Origin: Algoriphagus sp.
GTDB lineage: Bacteria > Bacteroidota > Bacteroidia > Cytophagales > Cyclobacteriaceae
NCBI RefSeq assembly: GCF_024305035.1
Contig: NZ_JAMWZB010000027.1
Location: 1 to 64,000 of the forward strand
Direction of reading: 5' to 3'
DNA: 64,000 nucleotides
The notes beneath the pieces were generated by a model that was not told the origin of the DNA, did no database searches, and saw only the letters and a program-made list of their open reading frames with translations. Every line of letters starts with the position of its first letter. The stretch's first letter is position 1. Shown here piece after piece: positions 16,941-26,610 of the stretch. The position numbers were made by a program, and so were the translations under genes.

Positions 16941-19900
16941 ATGAATAACCCAAATTTCTTCAAAAGCATTTTAATGCTTTTTGTACTTGGAATAGTGACT
17001 TTGGCGGGTTGCTCGGACAAAAAATCTTATTTGTCCATGACCGAGCCCCGACGAGTTGAAATTCTAGTCCTCGGACATGAAAGTGAACATCACAATTCCG
17101 AAAAATTGATGATGTATCTTGGTACTCCGCTCTTTCAAAAAGGGATCAATCTCACCTACACCACGGATCCCAATGATCTCAACGATGAGAAACTCTCCAA
17201 TTACGATGGCTTGATGATCTATGCCAATCATGATGAAATCACCTCTGAGCAGGAAAGCGCACTCAAAGATTACGTGGAAGGGGGAAAAGCTTTGATTCCC
17301 ATACACAGCGCCTCTTTTTGCTTTAGAAATTCAGATTGGTTTGTAGAGACGGTCGGTGGCCAATTTAGCCGGCACGGTGTGGGAGATTTTACCGCGGAAA
17401 TCGTAGATCCCTCCCACCCCATCATGGAAGGAATCGAAGAATTTGAAACTTGGGATGAAACCTACGTCCACGCTTCGGTCAATCCTGACATGCATATCCT
17501 GATGGAACGAGTGGACCAGGAAGGTCGCGAACCTTATACTTGGACCCGAGAGCAGGGAAAAGGAAGAGTTTTTTACACGGCCTATGGACATGACGAGCGC
17601 ACTTGGCAAAAGGATCAATTTCAACAATTGGTAGCCAATGGAATTCTTTGGGCAGTAGGTGATCAAGTTGGTGAGCTGTTGGCAGCTTATGCTATTCCAA
17701 AGCCTGAATTCAGAGATGCAGAAATCCCCAATTATGAGCGAAGGGACCCCGCCCCGCGTTTTCAGCTTCCGCTTTCCGCAGAAGAAAGCCAAAAACTCGT
17801 ACAGGTTCCGGTAGATTTTAAATTAGAATTATTCGCCTCCGAACCCATGATCATTAATCCGATTGCCATGACTTGGGATGAGCGAGGACGACTATTTGTG
17901 ATTGAGACCACCGACTACCCGAACGAAGTCCGTAAAGACGGAGGAAATGACAAGATCAAAATCCTTGAAGACACCGATGGCGATGGCAAAGCAGATAAAG
18001 TCACCGTTTTTGCCGATAACCTAAATATCCCAACCTCCATTACTCCAGTCAATGGAGGTATGCTGATTTCCATGGCTCCTGATTTTGTTTTCCTCAAAGA
18101 TACCGATGGGGATGATGTCGCCGATGTCCGGGAAGTGATTATGACAGGTTGGGGAAAAAGTGATACCCATGCCGGACCCTCTAACCTCAAATATGGATTT
18201 GATAATAAAATCTGGGGAGTATTGGGATACTCGGGCTTCAATGGCGAAGTTAGTGGTCAGCAGTTTAATTTTGGACAGGGGGTTTACCGCTTTGACCCCA
18301 ATGGGGAAAACTTAGAATACCTCGGTAATACGTCCAATAACACCTGGGGATTGGGTTTTACTGAAGATTTTGAAACCTTCATCTCTACGGCTAATGGACA
18401 GCACAGTGTGTATTTTTCCATGGAGAATAAATACATCCGCAGACCCATTTACCAAGGATCGGCCAATACCGTTCACGGAATCGATTCCCACTACGATATG
18501 CCTCATTTGACTCCGTTTTTACGTCAGGTGGATTGGCATGGTAGCTATACTGCTGCTGCAGGCCATAATTTCTATACGGCTCGGAATTTTCCCAAAGAAT
18601 ATTGGAACCGTATCGCTTTTGTAGCCGAACCGACCGGAAGGGTTTTGCACAATGCCATTATTAATCCAGACGGATCCGGATTTACTGAGAAAAACGGATT
18701 TAATATTTTGGCTAGCTCTGATGAATGGTTTTCACCTGTTCATGCTGAAGTAGGCCCAGATGGTGCACTTTGGGTAGCAGATTGGTATAACTTTATTATT
18801 CAGCATAACCCTACTCCAAGAGGTTTTGAAAATGGGGAAGGAAATGCCTATATCAATCCTCTTCGGGATGCCAAGCATGGGCGTATTTACAGGCTGGTTT
18901 ACAAAGGAGCAAAGGAAGCTGAGCAATTTGACTTAAGCGAAAAAAACAACAGCGAACTTCTGGCAGCGCTGAATAGCGATAATATGTTTTGGAGATTAAC
19001 AGCTCAACGCTTAATCGTCGAAAATCAGATGCAGGAGCTTCTTCCTGAACTTTACCAAGTTATCAGCAATCAGGAGCAAGATGAAATCGGCTTAAACCCA
19101 CCTGCTATTCATGCGCTTTGGACTTTAAAAGGACTAGGGGCTTTGGATGGAAGCAATCCAGAAGCTGAGATGGTTGTAGAGAAGGCACTTCGCCATCCTT
19201 CTGCTTCGGTTCGAAAAAATGCACTAAAAGTTTTGCCTAAAACACCAAGAGCCTTAAAGGCGATTTTAGCGTCCAATCTATTGAAAGATGAAGATGCCCA
19301 TACTCGAAAGCAGGCATTTTTGACCGTGGCAGAAATGCCATTTTCAGAAGATGCTGCTAAGGCAATAGTTCCATTAGCTGAAGATCAAACCAATGCTCAA
19401 GACAGTTATTTGCCACAGGCAATGTTTGCCGCAGTCCTCTCCCATCCTACCGAATTTTCCAAAAGGGAATTTACTATGACTAATGGTGAAAGTGCCGATG
19501 AGGAAGTTTCCCTGGCAGACCGGATCAGTCGAAGTCTGATCAGCGAGCAATACCCGCTCGATCAGCGAAATTCCATTCTTTTTCCACCCGATGTAGCTGG
19601 AAAGGAAATTGACCTTCGTATGATCATTTCCAAAGGAGATGATCCATATGAGGGCGTTTTGGTAGCTCAGGGAAATAATACCAATGGATACAGCCTTTAC
19701 CTATACCAAGATGCCTTGCATTTTGCCGTAGCACAAAATGAAAAGCTAACCCTCATCAGTTCTTCTAAAAATCTCCCCGAGGAGCAATTTGTGATCAATG
19801 CGAGCCTCAAGGAAGACGGCACGATGAGTCTTGGAATCAATGGCAATGAAATTGGCAGGGCAAAAGTGGGTGGGCTTTTTGAAGAGGAACTCAATCCCAA

Positions 19901-20444
19901 AAATGTGCGTGTCGGACGCAATGATGGTCGAAATGTCGTTGGCAAGTACGAAGGTACGTGGTGGTTTGGTGGGAGATTAAGCAATAAATCTACGCTTTCG
20001 TTGACCAAACCCGGAGTTGAACTCGGTTCAGAAGAATCCTCAACTGAGGCTACTGCCACTGCCAACGGAACCTCAATGATCAAGCTCAGCGTGATCCCTC
20101 ACGAAATGAAATTTGACAAAGCAACGTTTACCGTGAAAGCAGGTTCGCAAGTCACCATTGACTTTGAAAACCCGGACTTTATGCAGCATAATTTGGTGAT
20201 CGGGCAGAAAGGCAGCATGGATGCCATCGGAAAAGCGGCGGATGAATTGGCAAGAAATCCCCGCGGTGCTGAGCAAAACTATGTACCTGAGATTCCAGAA
20301 GTGATCATTGCCACCGCACTAGTCGATCCGGAAGGTAGAGAATCTCTGGTATTCACCGCTCCTACTGAGCCTGGGGAATATCCTTTTGTCTGTACCGTAC
20401 CGGGTCACTGGAGAATTATGAACGGAATCATGAAAGTAGAATAA
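16941..20444 (+). CDS. ThuA / PVC-type sorbosone dehydrogenase-like / HEAT / LamG-like / cupredoxin lipoprotein
   Basis: An 1167-residue exported lipoprotein (LAGC, Cys24). In order: a ThuA-like glutamine-amidotransferase fold (about 38-240; LIPIHSASFCF, GRVFYTAYGHDERTW); a beta-propeller dehydrogenase of the PVC type related to L-sorbosone/glucose dehydrogenases (about 290-640; DTDGDGKADKVTVFADNLNIP, GPDGALWVADWYN); HEAT-like repeats (about 660-810); a LamG/concanavalin-like domain (about 890-1030); and a plastocyanin/azurin-like cupredoxin (about 1050-1167). The cupredoxin keeps the type-1 copper ligand set: His in MQHN, Cys and His in FVCTVPGHW, and a final Met. Related proteins usually end in a CxxCH cytochrome c, and none is seen here. 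It probably oxidises sugars or sugar alcohols in the periplasm and passes electrons to copper. It is first of three operon genes. Confidence 0.83.
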   Translation: MNNPNFFKSILMLFVLGIVTLAGCSDKKSYLSMTEPRRVEILVLGHESEHHNSEKLMMYLGTPLFQKGINLTYTTDPNDLNDEKLSNYDGLMIYANHDEITSEQESALKDYVEGGKALIPIHSASFCFRNSDWFVETVGGQFSRHGVGDFTAEIVDPSHPIMEGIEEFETWDETYVHASVNPDMHILMERVDQEGREPYTWTREQGKGRVFYTAYGHDERTWQKDQFQQLVANGILWAVGDQVGELLAAYAIPKPEFRDAEIPNYERRDPAPRFQLPLSAEESQKLVQVPVDFKLELFASEPMIINPIAMTWDERGRLFVIETTDYPNEVRKDGGNDKIKILEDTDGDGKADKVTVFADNLNIPTSITPVNGGMLISMAPDFVFLKDTDGDDVADVREVIMTGWGKSDTHAGPSNLKYGFDNKIWGVLGYSGFNGEVSGQQFNFGQGVYRFDPNGENLEYLGNTSNNTWGLGFTEDFETFISTANGQHSVYFSMENKYIRRPIYQGSANTVHGIDSHYDMPHLTPFLRQVDWHGSYTAAAGHNFYTARNFPKEYWNRIAFVAEPTGRVLHNAIINPDGSGFTEKNGFNILASSDEWFSPVHAEVGPDGALWVADWYNFIIQHNPTPRGFENGEGNAYINPLRDAKHGRIYRLVYKGAKEAEQFDLSEKNNSELLAALNSDNMFWRLTAQRLIVENQMQELLPELYQVISNQEQDEIGLNPPAIHALWTLKGLGALDGSNPEAEMVVEKALRHPSASVRKNALKVLPKTPRALKAILASNLLKDEDAHTRKQAFLTVAEMPFSEDAAKAIVPLAEDQTNAQDSYLPQAMFAAVLSHPTEFSKREFTMTNGESADEEVSLADRISRSLISEQYPLDQRNSILFPPDVAGKEIDLRMIISKGDDPYEGVLVAQGNNTNGYSLYLYQDALHFAVAQNEKLTLISSSKNLPEEQFVINASLKEDGTMSLGINGNEIGRAKVGGLFEEELNPKNVRVGRNDGRNVVGKYEGTWWFGGRLSNKSTLSLTKPGVELGSEESSTEATATANGTSMIKLSVIPHEMKFDKATFTVKAGSQVTIDFENPDFMQHNLVIGQKGSMDAIGKAADELARNPRGAEQNYVPEIPEVIIATALVDPEGRESLVFTAPTEPGEYPFVCTVPGHWRIMNGIMKVE

Positions 20445-20446
20445 GC

Positions 20447-21307
20447 ATGGCTTTAGACGTAAAATTCGGAGTGAGTACTTGGCTTTGGACCTCTCCCTTT
20501 AATTCAGAAGCTTTCAAACTATTTCCGAAAATCAAGGAATACGGCTATGATGCTGTTGAAATTCCCGTTGAAGATCCGGGGTTGATCCATTCGACTGAAG
20601 TCAAAAAAGCACTCGCAGATCATGGCTTGGAAGCGGTGATTTGTGGTGCCTTTGGACCTAGCCGCGATCTGACACATGAGGACCCTTCTTTTCATCAGAC
20701 CTGCTTTGATTACTTGGACCAATGCTTTGCGATAGCGGCCGAATTGGGTACTGGCTTTGTTGCCGGTCCCATGTACTCGGCAGTAGGAAAAGCCCGATTG
20801 GTTTCAGTTGAGCAAAAAAAGGTCGAATGGAATCGGGCAGTGAGCAATTTGCGGAAAGTCTGCCAACGGGCGCGTGAACATGGATTGGAGATCGCAATTG
20901 AAACGCTAAACCGATTTGAAACCGACCTGATCAATACCTCCGAGGAATTAATGCAACTCATCATTGACATTAATGAACCCGAAGCCAAAGCGCTTTTAGA
21001 CGGTTTCCATTTGAATATTGAGGAGCCAAGCATTGAACAAGCCATCCGAAATGTAGGCTCAAAGTTGATTCATGTGCAGGTTTCTGAAAATTACCGCGGT
21101 ACTCCAGGAACAGGCCAAACCAACTGGGATGCATGGAAAAGAGGCTTGGAAGCGGTGAATTACAGTGGAACCATCTCCATTGAAAGTTTCACTCCCGAGG
21201 TAAAAGAACTTGCTGGAGCAGTCTGCATCTGGAAACCGCTGGTGCCCTCTCAGGATGGCTTTGCCAAAGAAGGGCTGGAATTTCTACGCAATTGGGCATC
21301 AAAATAA
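20447..21307 (+). CDS. Sugar epimerase/isomerase, D-tagatose/D-psicose 3-epimerase-like
   Basis: A 286-residue TIM-barrel protein of the xylose-isomerase-like (AP endonuclease 2) superfamily. The four metal ligands of the D-tagatose/D-psicose 3-epimerase group can be picked out: Glu in AIETLNRFET, Asp in ALLDGFHLNIEE, His in LIHVQVSENYRG, and Glu in TISIESFTPEV. The HVQVSEN..RGTPGTG loop is also typical. The ATG is 2 bases after the dehydrogenase stop, so the two are translationally close. It probably interconverts keto-sugars made or used by the neighbouring oxidoreductases; the exact substrate is unknown. Confidence 0.85.
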   Translation: MALDVKFGVSTWLWTSPFNSEAFKLFPKIKEYGYDAVEIPVEDPGLIHSTEVKKALADHGLEAVICGAFGPSRDLTHEDPSFHQTCFDYLDQCFAIAAELGTGFVAGPMYSAVGKARLVSVEQKKVEWNRAVSNLRKVCQRAREHGLEIAIETLNRFETDLINTSEELMQLIIDINEPEAKALLDGFHLNIEEPSIEQAIRNVGSKLIHVQVSENYRGTPGTGQTNWDAWKRGLEAVNYSGTISIESFTPEVKELAGAVCIWKPLVPSQDGFAKEGLEFLRNWASK

Positions 21308-21419
21308 ATGTAAAATAGGATTACCCTTCCTCTCTCCCAAACCAAGTTTGGCGCAGGCTACGCAGGGTAACAAATTCCGATTATAATCAATCTTTTTCAA
21401 CCCAAAACATAACACACAC

Positions 21420-22538
21420 ATGAGCAAAAAACCTATCAATATCGCGATCATCGGCTTAGGCTTTGGAGCGGAATTTATCCCGATCTACCAAAAACATCCG
21501 CTAGCCAATATGTACGCCATTTGTCAGCGAAATCAAGAAAAAGCCGAGACCATCGGGAAAGCCTTTGGAATTGAACACGTTTATACCGATTACGATGAAC
21601 TGCTTAAAGACCCCAATATTGACGCCGTTCATATCAATACTCCGATTCAAAATCACGCGGAGCAATCTCTGAAGGCCCTTCGTGCCGGTAAGCATGTAGC
21701 CTGTACCGTTCCGATGGCTACCACCGTCGAGGAATGCCGGCAAATTGTCGAAGAAACTGAACGGACCGGGCTTACCTACATGATGATGGAGACCGTGGTC
21801 TATTCCCGCGAATTTCTATTTGTCAAGGAGATGTATGAAAAAGGTGAGTTGGGTAAAATCCAGTTTCTTCGAGCCTCCCATCAGCAGGAAATGGCTGGAT
21901 GGCCGGGATATTGGGAAGGCCTCCCTCCTATGCACTATGCGACGCACTGCGTAGGTCCTGTCTTGGCTTTACCGAAAGGAGAAGCAGAATACGTATCCTG
22001 TTTGGGTTCGGGTAGAATCGATGAAAATTTGATTCCGAAATACGGGTCTCCTTTTGCCATTGAAACCTGCCACATCAAGCTGAAAGACTCCGATTTGGCG
22101 GCAGAAGTCACTCGCTCTTTATTCAATACAGCCAGACAATACCGGGAAAGTTTTGACGTCTACGGTTCCAAAAAATCCTTTGAGTGGACATTAATCGAAC
22201 ATGAAGATTCGGTGATTCACACCGGAGAAGTTCCCCAGCGGGTGAAGATTCCAGATTATGCCCATTTATTACCGGATGAAATTGCCTCTTTTACCACACA
22301 GGGAGTCTATGACCAAGACGAAAATCAGCATTTATCTTTTATTCAGGGCTCTGGCCATGGAGGATCCCATCCGCATTTAGTGCACGAATTTTTAGTTGCC
22401 TTGACTGAGGAACGTTCCCCTTATCCTAATGCCCGACAGTCGGCTAATATCACCTGTGTTGGGATTTTAGCCCATGAGTCTGCCATGGATGGAGGTAAAA
22501 TCAAGCATTTGCCAGAGTTTACCTTGAGTAAAAAATAA
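21420..22538 (+). CDS. Gfo/Idh/MocA-family oxidoreductase lacking the EKP lysine
   Basis: A 372-residue cytoplasmic protein with the Rossmann start IAIIGLGFGAEF and the Gfo/Idh/MocA layout (DAVHINTPIQNHAEQ, then ALRAGKHVACTVPMATTVEE). The usual NAD(P)-binding and catalytic motif after GKHV is CEKP; here it reads CTVP, so the conserved Lys is missing. The C-terminal alpha/beta domain is intact and contains a QQEMAGWPGYW segment. It is third in the operon behind the epimerase, with a 112-base gap that contains CCAAAC-N3-GTTTGG at 21337-21351. It probably acts on a sugar or inositol derivative, perhaps with altered chemistry. The strong terminator at 22655 ends the unit. Confidence 0.85.
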   Translation: MSKKPINIAIIGLGFGAEFIPIYQKHPLANMYAICQRNQEKAETIGKAFGIEHVYTDYDELLKDPNIDAVHINTPIQNHAEQSLKALRAGKHVACTVPMATTVEECRQIVEETERTGLTYMMMETVVYSREFLFVKEMYEKGELGKIQFLRASHQQEMAGWPGYWEGLPPMHYATHCVGPVLALPKGEAEYVSCLGSGRIDENLIPKYGSPFAIETCHIKLKDSDLAAEVTRSLFNTARQYRESFDVYGSKKSFEWTLIEHEDSVIHTGEVPQRVKIPDYAHLLPDEIASFTTQGVYDQDENQHLSFIQGSGHGGSHPHLVHEFLVALTEERSPYPNARQSANITCVGILAHESAMDGGKIKHLPEFTLSKK

Positions 22539-22654
22539 GGGGTTTAGAAGGTAGCTTTTTAAACGCTGATGGCTCCTTGTTCCTCATCTTAGGCAAGAAT
22601 AGAAATCAGTAGAAAAGCGGGATTAAAAAAAAAGACTCTGACAGGATTTTAAAC

Positions 22655-22705
22655 CGTGCATGGGTAGCTTTAGAAAAGAGAAGCCACCCGTGTACGTTTT
22701 TTTTT
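22655..22705 (+). terminator. Strong intrinsic terminator of the sugar operon
   Basis: A 16-bp stem (22655-22670 with 22681-22696; two G.T wobbles and one mismatch) closes a 10-base loop and is followed by nine T. It lies 117 bases after the stop of the Gfo/Idh/MocA gene. Confidence 0.85.
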
Positions 22706-22895
22706 GCCTTTATTGGCTAGTTTCCCCACTCCGAAGAGCTCCTAGCTCTTCCCATTAAAGAAAATAGTTTAATTATTAGTTTGTTTCAATCTGTTAAGCT
22801 GTGGGTAAGAATATCGGATTTACGGATTGGCAACAGTCAAGCCGCAAACTGGATCCGAGATTTCTTTGGCCTGGATTTCAACACTCCTTAAATGC

Positions 22896-22925
22896 AAAAA
22901 ACCACTCATCTCTGAGTGGTTTTTT
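22896..22925 (-). terminator. Intrinsic terminator of tRNA-Thr
   Basis: CCACTC-N6-GAGTGG is flanked by A and T runs that extend the stem. It lies directly downstream of the tRNA on the minus strand and gives a U-run. Confidence 0.8.
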
Positions 22926-22926
22926 G

Positions 22927-22999
<73 letters not shown>

Positions 23000-23109
23000 T
23001 TTTATCTTTAACGTGGTGCAAATATAGGCCTTCATTCCATTGCTACCAAATGCTGGGATTTGATTTTTTCGGTTTAAGACCTATCTCACTAATTCTGAGA
23101 AAGATTAAT

Positions 23110-25122
23110 TTAGAATTCCCGCAAAATTGATAGGCGCTTTTTCAGTTTGTCTATCTCCTCCTCGGCTTTTTGGATCTTGACATCAAATTGATCCTTGAGC
23201 TTATCGGCCGTTTTGGATGCTGCAAAAAACTCCAAATTGGTTTTCCAAAGGGTGATGTTGTTCTCCAAATCCGAAATCTGCTTGCGGATGCCGTGCTCCT
23301 TTTTGTTGAAGGTTTTTACCGCATTTGGATCAGATTGAATTCGGTTCAGATTTAATCGGAATAAGAAGTCTTCCCGATCAAAATTCTCAGGATCGAGTTT
23401 TTCCAAATAGGTGTCCACGGCCGCTTTAAATTGGGCCTGGATTTCTTTCATATTTTTGCGGGGCACAAATCCGATCTCATTAAACTTGCTCACAAATGCA
23501 GTCAACTCCTCTTCAGATGGGGCTCCTTCTTGGGAAGCTTTGATGATTTCCTCGCAGACTTCTTTCTTCTTTTTGTAATTTGACTCGTATTCAGTATTAG
23601 CCTGTTTATTGGAATTTCTACGGCTTTCAAAAAAGGAATCGCAGGCGTTTTTAAAGCGCTTATACAAACCATCTCGGCTTTTCTCGGGAGTAGGTCCGAG
23701 TTTTTTCCACTCTTGCTGCAGCTTGATCAGTTCATTTGCTGTGGTTTGCCATTCGGTAGAATCTTTAAGTTCCTCCGCTTTTTGAATCAATTCCTCTGCT
23801 TTGGACTGATTACTAGCCCGGATCTCATCGAGCTCTTTGAAGAAGTGGTTTTTATTTTGGAAAAACTGCTTGAATCCAGACCAAAAAGCCTTATTGATTT
23901 CTCTTCCGCTTTCTCGGGGAACTTGCCCTATTTTTTCCCAAGCCTTTTGAATCTCCAAAATTTCTTTGGTTTTGGTATTCCAGTCTTTGATTCGATCTGC
24001 TTTAAATTCGGTAAACGCTGCAAGTTTTTCGATCAAAGCCTCTTTGGATTCCTGATTCTTTTTGAAGATCTCCTTTTGGCTATCGTAAAATTCTTTTCTG
24101 CGATCATAAACCGCGTCTGAGGCTTTTTTAAAACGCTGCCAAAGAGTTTCTTGCTCATCTCTAGGAACAGGTCCGATATGCTTAAACTCCTCGTGAAGAT
24201 CATTGAGCGTTTTGATTGCCTCTTTTAAGTCCGGTACCTGCTGAAGGGCCTCGGCTTTCTGACAAAGCTCCAGTTTGCTTTCTAGATTCTTCTTCCGGTC
24301 TAGTTCCTTGAGCTCAAAGTAAATGCTTCGATTGTCGTAAAAACGATCCATCAATGCATTATAGCTCGCCCACAAGTTTCTGTTTTGGGCAGAAGGTACC
24401 GGTCCAATAGATTTCCATTCATCTTGAATAGCCTTGATGGCATTCATACTGAGTGTGGTCTCTTCCCCATCTACCAATTCACGAAGCCGGTTGAGAATAT
24501 CTGTTTTTGCCTCGAAGTTTTTCTCTTTTTGTCGCTCAGATTCCTTTCGGATGGTGGATACCTGTTTTCTGAATTCGAAATAAAACTGATTAAATTCTCG
24601 TTCCTCCTCAGATGGACGGAAATCAAAATCGTCTTCGACGCCACCTTCAGATTGGAATTTTTCCAAGGCTTCCTCGCGCTCCTTAGCCGTAATTTCATCA
24701 AATGCTGCCTTGATGTCATTAATCTGCCTGTCGGATTTGAGTGGATTGGTACTTTCTTTTAGTTTATCTTTGAGAACCTGAAGAAGTTGTACCTTGTCCA
24801 TGCCGGACAGATCAAGTTCTTCTTCCGGGTGTTCATCCTCGTGATGTTCTTCTTCTTCCTCGGAAGCTTCCTCCTGATGTTCTCCTTCGGTATTTTCTAC
24901 CGGATCTTTTTGGCTTTCTGCAGTCGCATCTGGTGCATTGGGAATAGGTTCGGTGATTTCCTCAGATGGAGATGAAGAAGCCGCACCTTCCTGAACGGGA
25001 ATTTCTTCCATTTGCTGGTCGGATCCTGTTTTCGGGTCTTCCGTTTTACCCTTTGCATCCGCTTGATCTGCTGCTTGGGTCACCTTGTCTTTTTCAGACA
25101 TATCTTCGTTTTTTTCAGTCAT
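23110..25122 (-). CDS. DUF349-domain coiled-coil protein
   Basis: A 670-residue cytoplasmic protein. Residues 1-100 are very acidic and low in complexity (long Glu/Asp/His-rich stretch near 85-100). The rest is a series of about five to six helical DUF349 repeats, recognised by the recurring W..IGPVP / W..IGQVPRE / W.KLGPTPE motifs at about 235, 315, 395 and 475. It ends in a coiled coil. DUF349 proteins are common in Bacteroidota and have no settled biochemical role. It is probably monocistronic: a possible -7 element (TACTTTTG, 25152-25159 on the minus strand) lies about 30 bases upstream of the ATG. Confidence 0.85.
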   Translation of the reverse strand: MTEKNEDMSEKDKVTQAADQADAKGKTEDPKTGSDQQMEEIPVQEGAASSSPSEEITEPIPNAPDATAESQKDPVENTEGEHQEEASEEEEEHHEDEHPEEELDLSGMDKVQLLQVLKDKLKESTNPLKSDRQINDIKAAFDEITAKEREEALEKFQSEGGVEDDFDFRPSEEEREFNQFYFEFRKQVSTIRKESERQKEKNFEAKTDILNRLRELVDGEETTLSMNAIKAIQDEWKSIGPVPSAQNRNLWASYNALMDRFYDNRSIYFELKELDRKKNLESKLELCQKAEALQQVPDLKEAIKTLNDLHEEFKHIGPVPRDEQETLWQRFKKASDAVYDRRKEFYDSQKEIFKKNQESKEALIEKLAAFTEFKADRIKDWNTKTKEILEIQKAWEKIGQVPRESGREINKAFWSGFKQFFQNKNHFFKELDEIRASNQSKAEELIQKAEELKDSTEWQTTANELIKLQQEWKKLGPTPEKSRDGLYKRFKNACDSFFESRRNSNKQANTEYESNYKKKKEVCEEIIKASQEGAPSEEELTAFVSKFNEIGFVPRKNMKEIQAQFKAAVDTYLEKLDPENFDREDFLFRLNLNRIQSDPNAVKTFNKKEHGIRKQISDLENNITLWKTNLEFFAASKTADKLKDQFDVKIQKAEEEIDKLKKRLSILREF

Positions 25123-25169
25123 AAAAACACTAAATTTCGAGGCAATATGGGCAAAAGTAGGGATTTTGC

Positions 25170-25739
25170 CTAATTTAATCTTGGGTCTAGTGGATAATTT
25201 GCGAGAAGCTTAAAATCTCCCCCCATGTTTAATAGAATCTTTCGCCAGAGTTCATCCGGGGTATATTGCAAGGTAAATTCATCCAGGGCATCCTTGCAAA
25301 CAATCCAGGTATTTTCGGTAAGCTCCTCGACCAATTGATCAGGTGCCCATCCTGAATACCCTAAGAAAAAATGAAAGTCGGAAGAATCAAATTCTTTTGA
25401 CTTTAGTCCTTCCACAAGCTGATCAAAATTACCTCCCCACCACATATTTGGGCCGATATTGATACTTTCATCGAGTTTCTTATCTCCTTGATAAATATAG
25501 TGAAGTGTATTTTGCTCTACTGGTCCACCCACATAGACTTCTTTGTCCAAAAAAGACAGGCTCTCCACCAGTTCAGAAAGCTTTAGAATGGAGGGCTTAT
25601 TTAGGATGAAACCAAAGCTTCCCTCAGCATTGTGCTCACAAAGCAACACAACGGATCTGGTAAAATTTTCATCTAGCAAAAAAGGCTCTGAGATCAATAA
25701 ATCACCAGCCGAAAGGTCGGGAATCTTGTCAATGCTCAT
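25170..25739 (-). CDS. YqgE/AlgH family protein
   Basis: A 189-residue protein matching the YqgE/AlgH (DUF179) family. It opens with DLSAGDLLISEPFLLDENFT, then VVLLCEHNAEGSFGFILNK, VYVGGPVEQNTLHYIYQ and FFLGYSGWAPDQLVEEL, all family hallmarks. Length is normal. Family function is poorly defined; Pseudomonas AlgH was linked to alginate regulation, but this is not known to hold in Bacteroidota. It has no signal peptide and is 47 bases upstream of the DUF349 gene on the same strand. Confidence 0.92.
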   Translation of the reverse strand: MSIDKIPDLSAGDLLISEPFLLDENFTRSVVLLCEHNAEGSFGFILNKPSILKLSELVESLSFLDKEVYVGGPVEQNTLHYIYQGDKKLDESINIGPNMWWGGNFDQLVEGLKSKEFDSSDFHFFLGYSGWAPDQLVEELTENTWIVCKDALDEFTLQYTPDELWRKILLNMGGDFKLLANYPLDPRLN

Positions 25740-25962
25740 AAAGAATCAATTATGGTTGGGATTAAAAATATATGCCTAAATTTTATAAATGCAATGCTGA
25801 TCGTACTTTTATTGTTGAAAAAAATGATTCATCTGATCTGCATAAAGGGACAAAATTGTGCATAACAAATAGGAAGGGTTCCAGTTTTACCCTAAAATCG
25901 ATTGCATCAACAAAAGCAGGGCTTTTTGAAGAATTGTTTTTCGCAGAATAGTTAAAGAAAAA

Positions 25963-26607
25963 ATGAAACCCATGGATATTGCCTCAATACGAAAAGAATA
26001 CTCCCTTAAATCTCTAGACAAAAATGACGTCCATGATGATCCAATGATTCAATTTAAAAACTGGCTCCAAGAGTCCATTGATTCGCAAGTGCTGGAGGCC
26101 AATGCCATGACTTTAGCTACCCATGGGGAGGGTGGCTATCCCAATGCACGAATTGTTTTGCTCAAAGAAGTCGATCATGGTTTTGTTTTTTTTACCAATT
26201 ATGAAAGTGAAAAAGGGCGAGAACTAATTCTAAATCCAAAAGCTGCGCTGACATTTTTTTGGGCTGAACTAGAGCGGCAAGTTCGTGTTCTTGGAAAGGT
26301 TGAACAAATCAGTGCCGCAGAATCAGATGAGTATTTTTTCAGCAGACCGCTCGGATCACAAATCGGAGCCTGGACCTCCCCTCAAAGTCATAAAATTGCT
26401 TCCCGTGAGGTATTGGATCAAAAACTGAAGGAAATGGAAGATAAGTTTGCCAAGGAAAAAATTAAAAGACCTCCTTTTTGGGGAGGTTTTCGATTGATTC
26501 CTCATAAAATCGAATTCTGGCAAGGAAGACCCAGCCGGCTTCATGATCGTATCCTTTACGAATACACCAATCAAAATGTATGGGAAATTTCCAGGCTAGC
26601 CCCTTGA
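25963..26607 (+). CDS. pdxH: Pyridoxamine/pyridoxine 5'-phosphate oxidase
   Basis: A 214-residue FMN enzyme of vitamin B6 synthesis and salvage that oxidises pyridoxamine or pyridoxine 5'-phosphate to pyridoxal 5'-phosphate. Visible signatures are PNARIVLLKE and FFTNYESEKGREL (FMN and phosphate binding), the FFWAELERQVRVLG segment, SRPLGSQIGAW, and the C-terminal FWQGRPSRLHDR motif of PNPOx. Length is normal. Start may be the first ATG (25963) or the ATG three codons later; both leave the domain intact. It is convergent with bshB1, with only 3 bases between stops. Confidence 0.96.
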   Translation: MKPMDIASIRKEYSLKSLDKNDVHDDPMIQFKNWLQESIDSQVLEANAMTLATHGEGGYPNARIVLLKEVDHGFVFFTNYESEKGRELILNPKAALTFFWAELERQVRVLGKVEQISAAESDEYFFSRPLGSQIGAWTSPQSHKIASREVLDQKLKEMEDKFAKEKIKRPPFWGGFRLIPHKIEFWQGRPSRLHDRILYEYTNQNVWEISRLAP

Positions 26608-26610
26608 TTC

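Larger units (their letters stand above)
22539..22926. other. 388-base intergenic region with two terminators
   Basis: No gene is seen here. The stretch holds the rightward terminator of the sugar operon (22655-22705), a short T/A-rich part, and the leftward terminator of tRNA-Thr (22896-22925). Confidence 0.7.
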
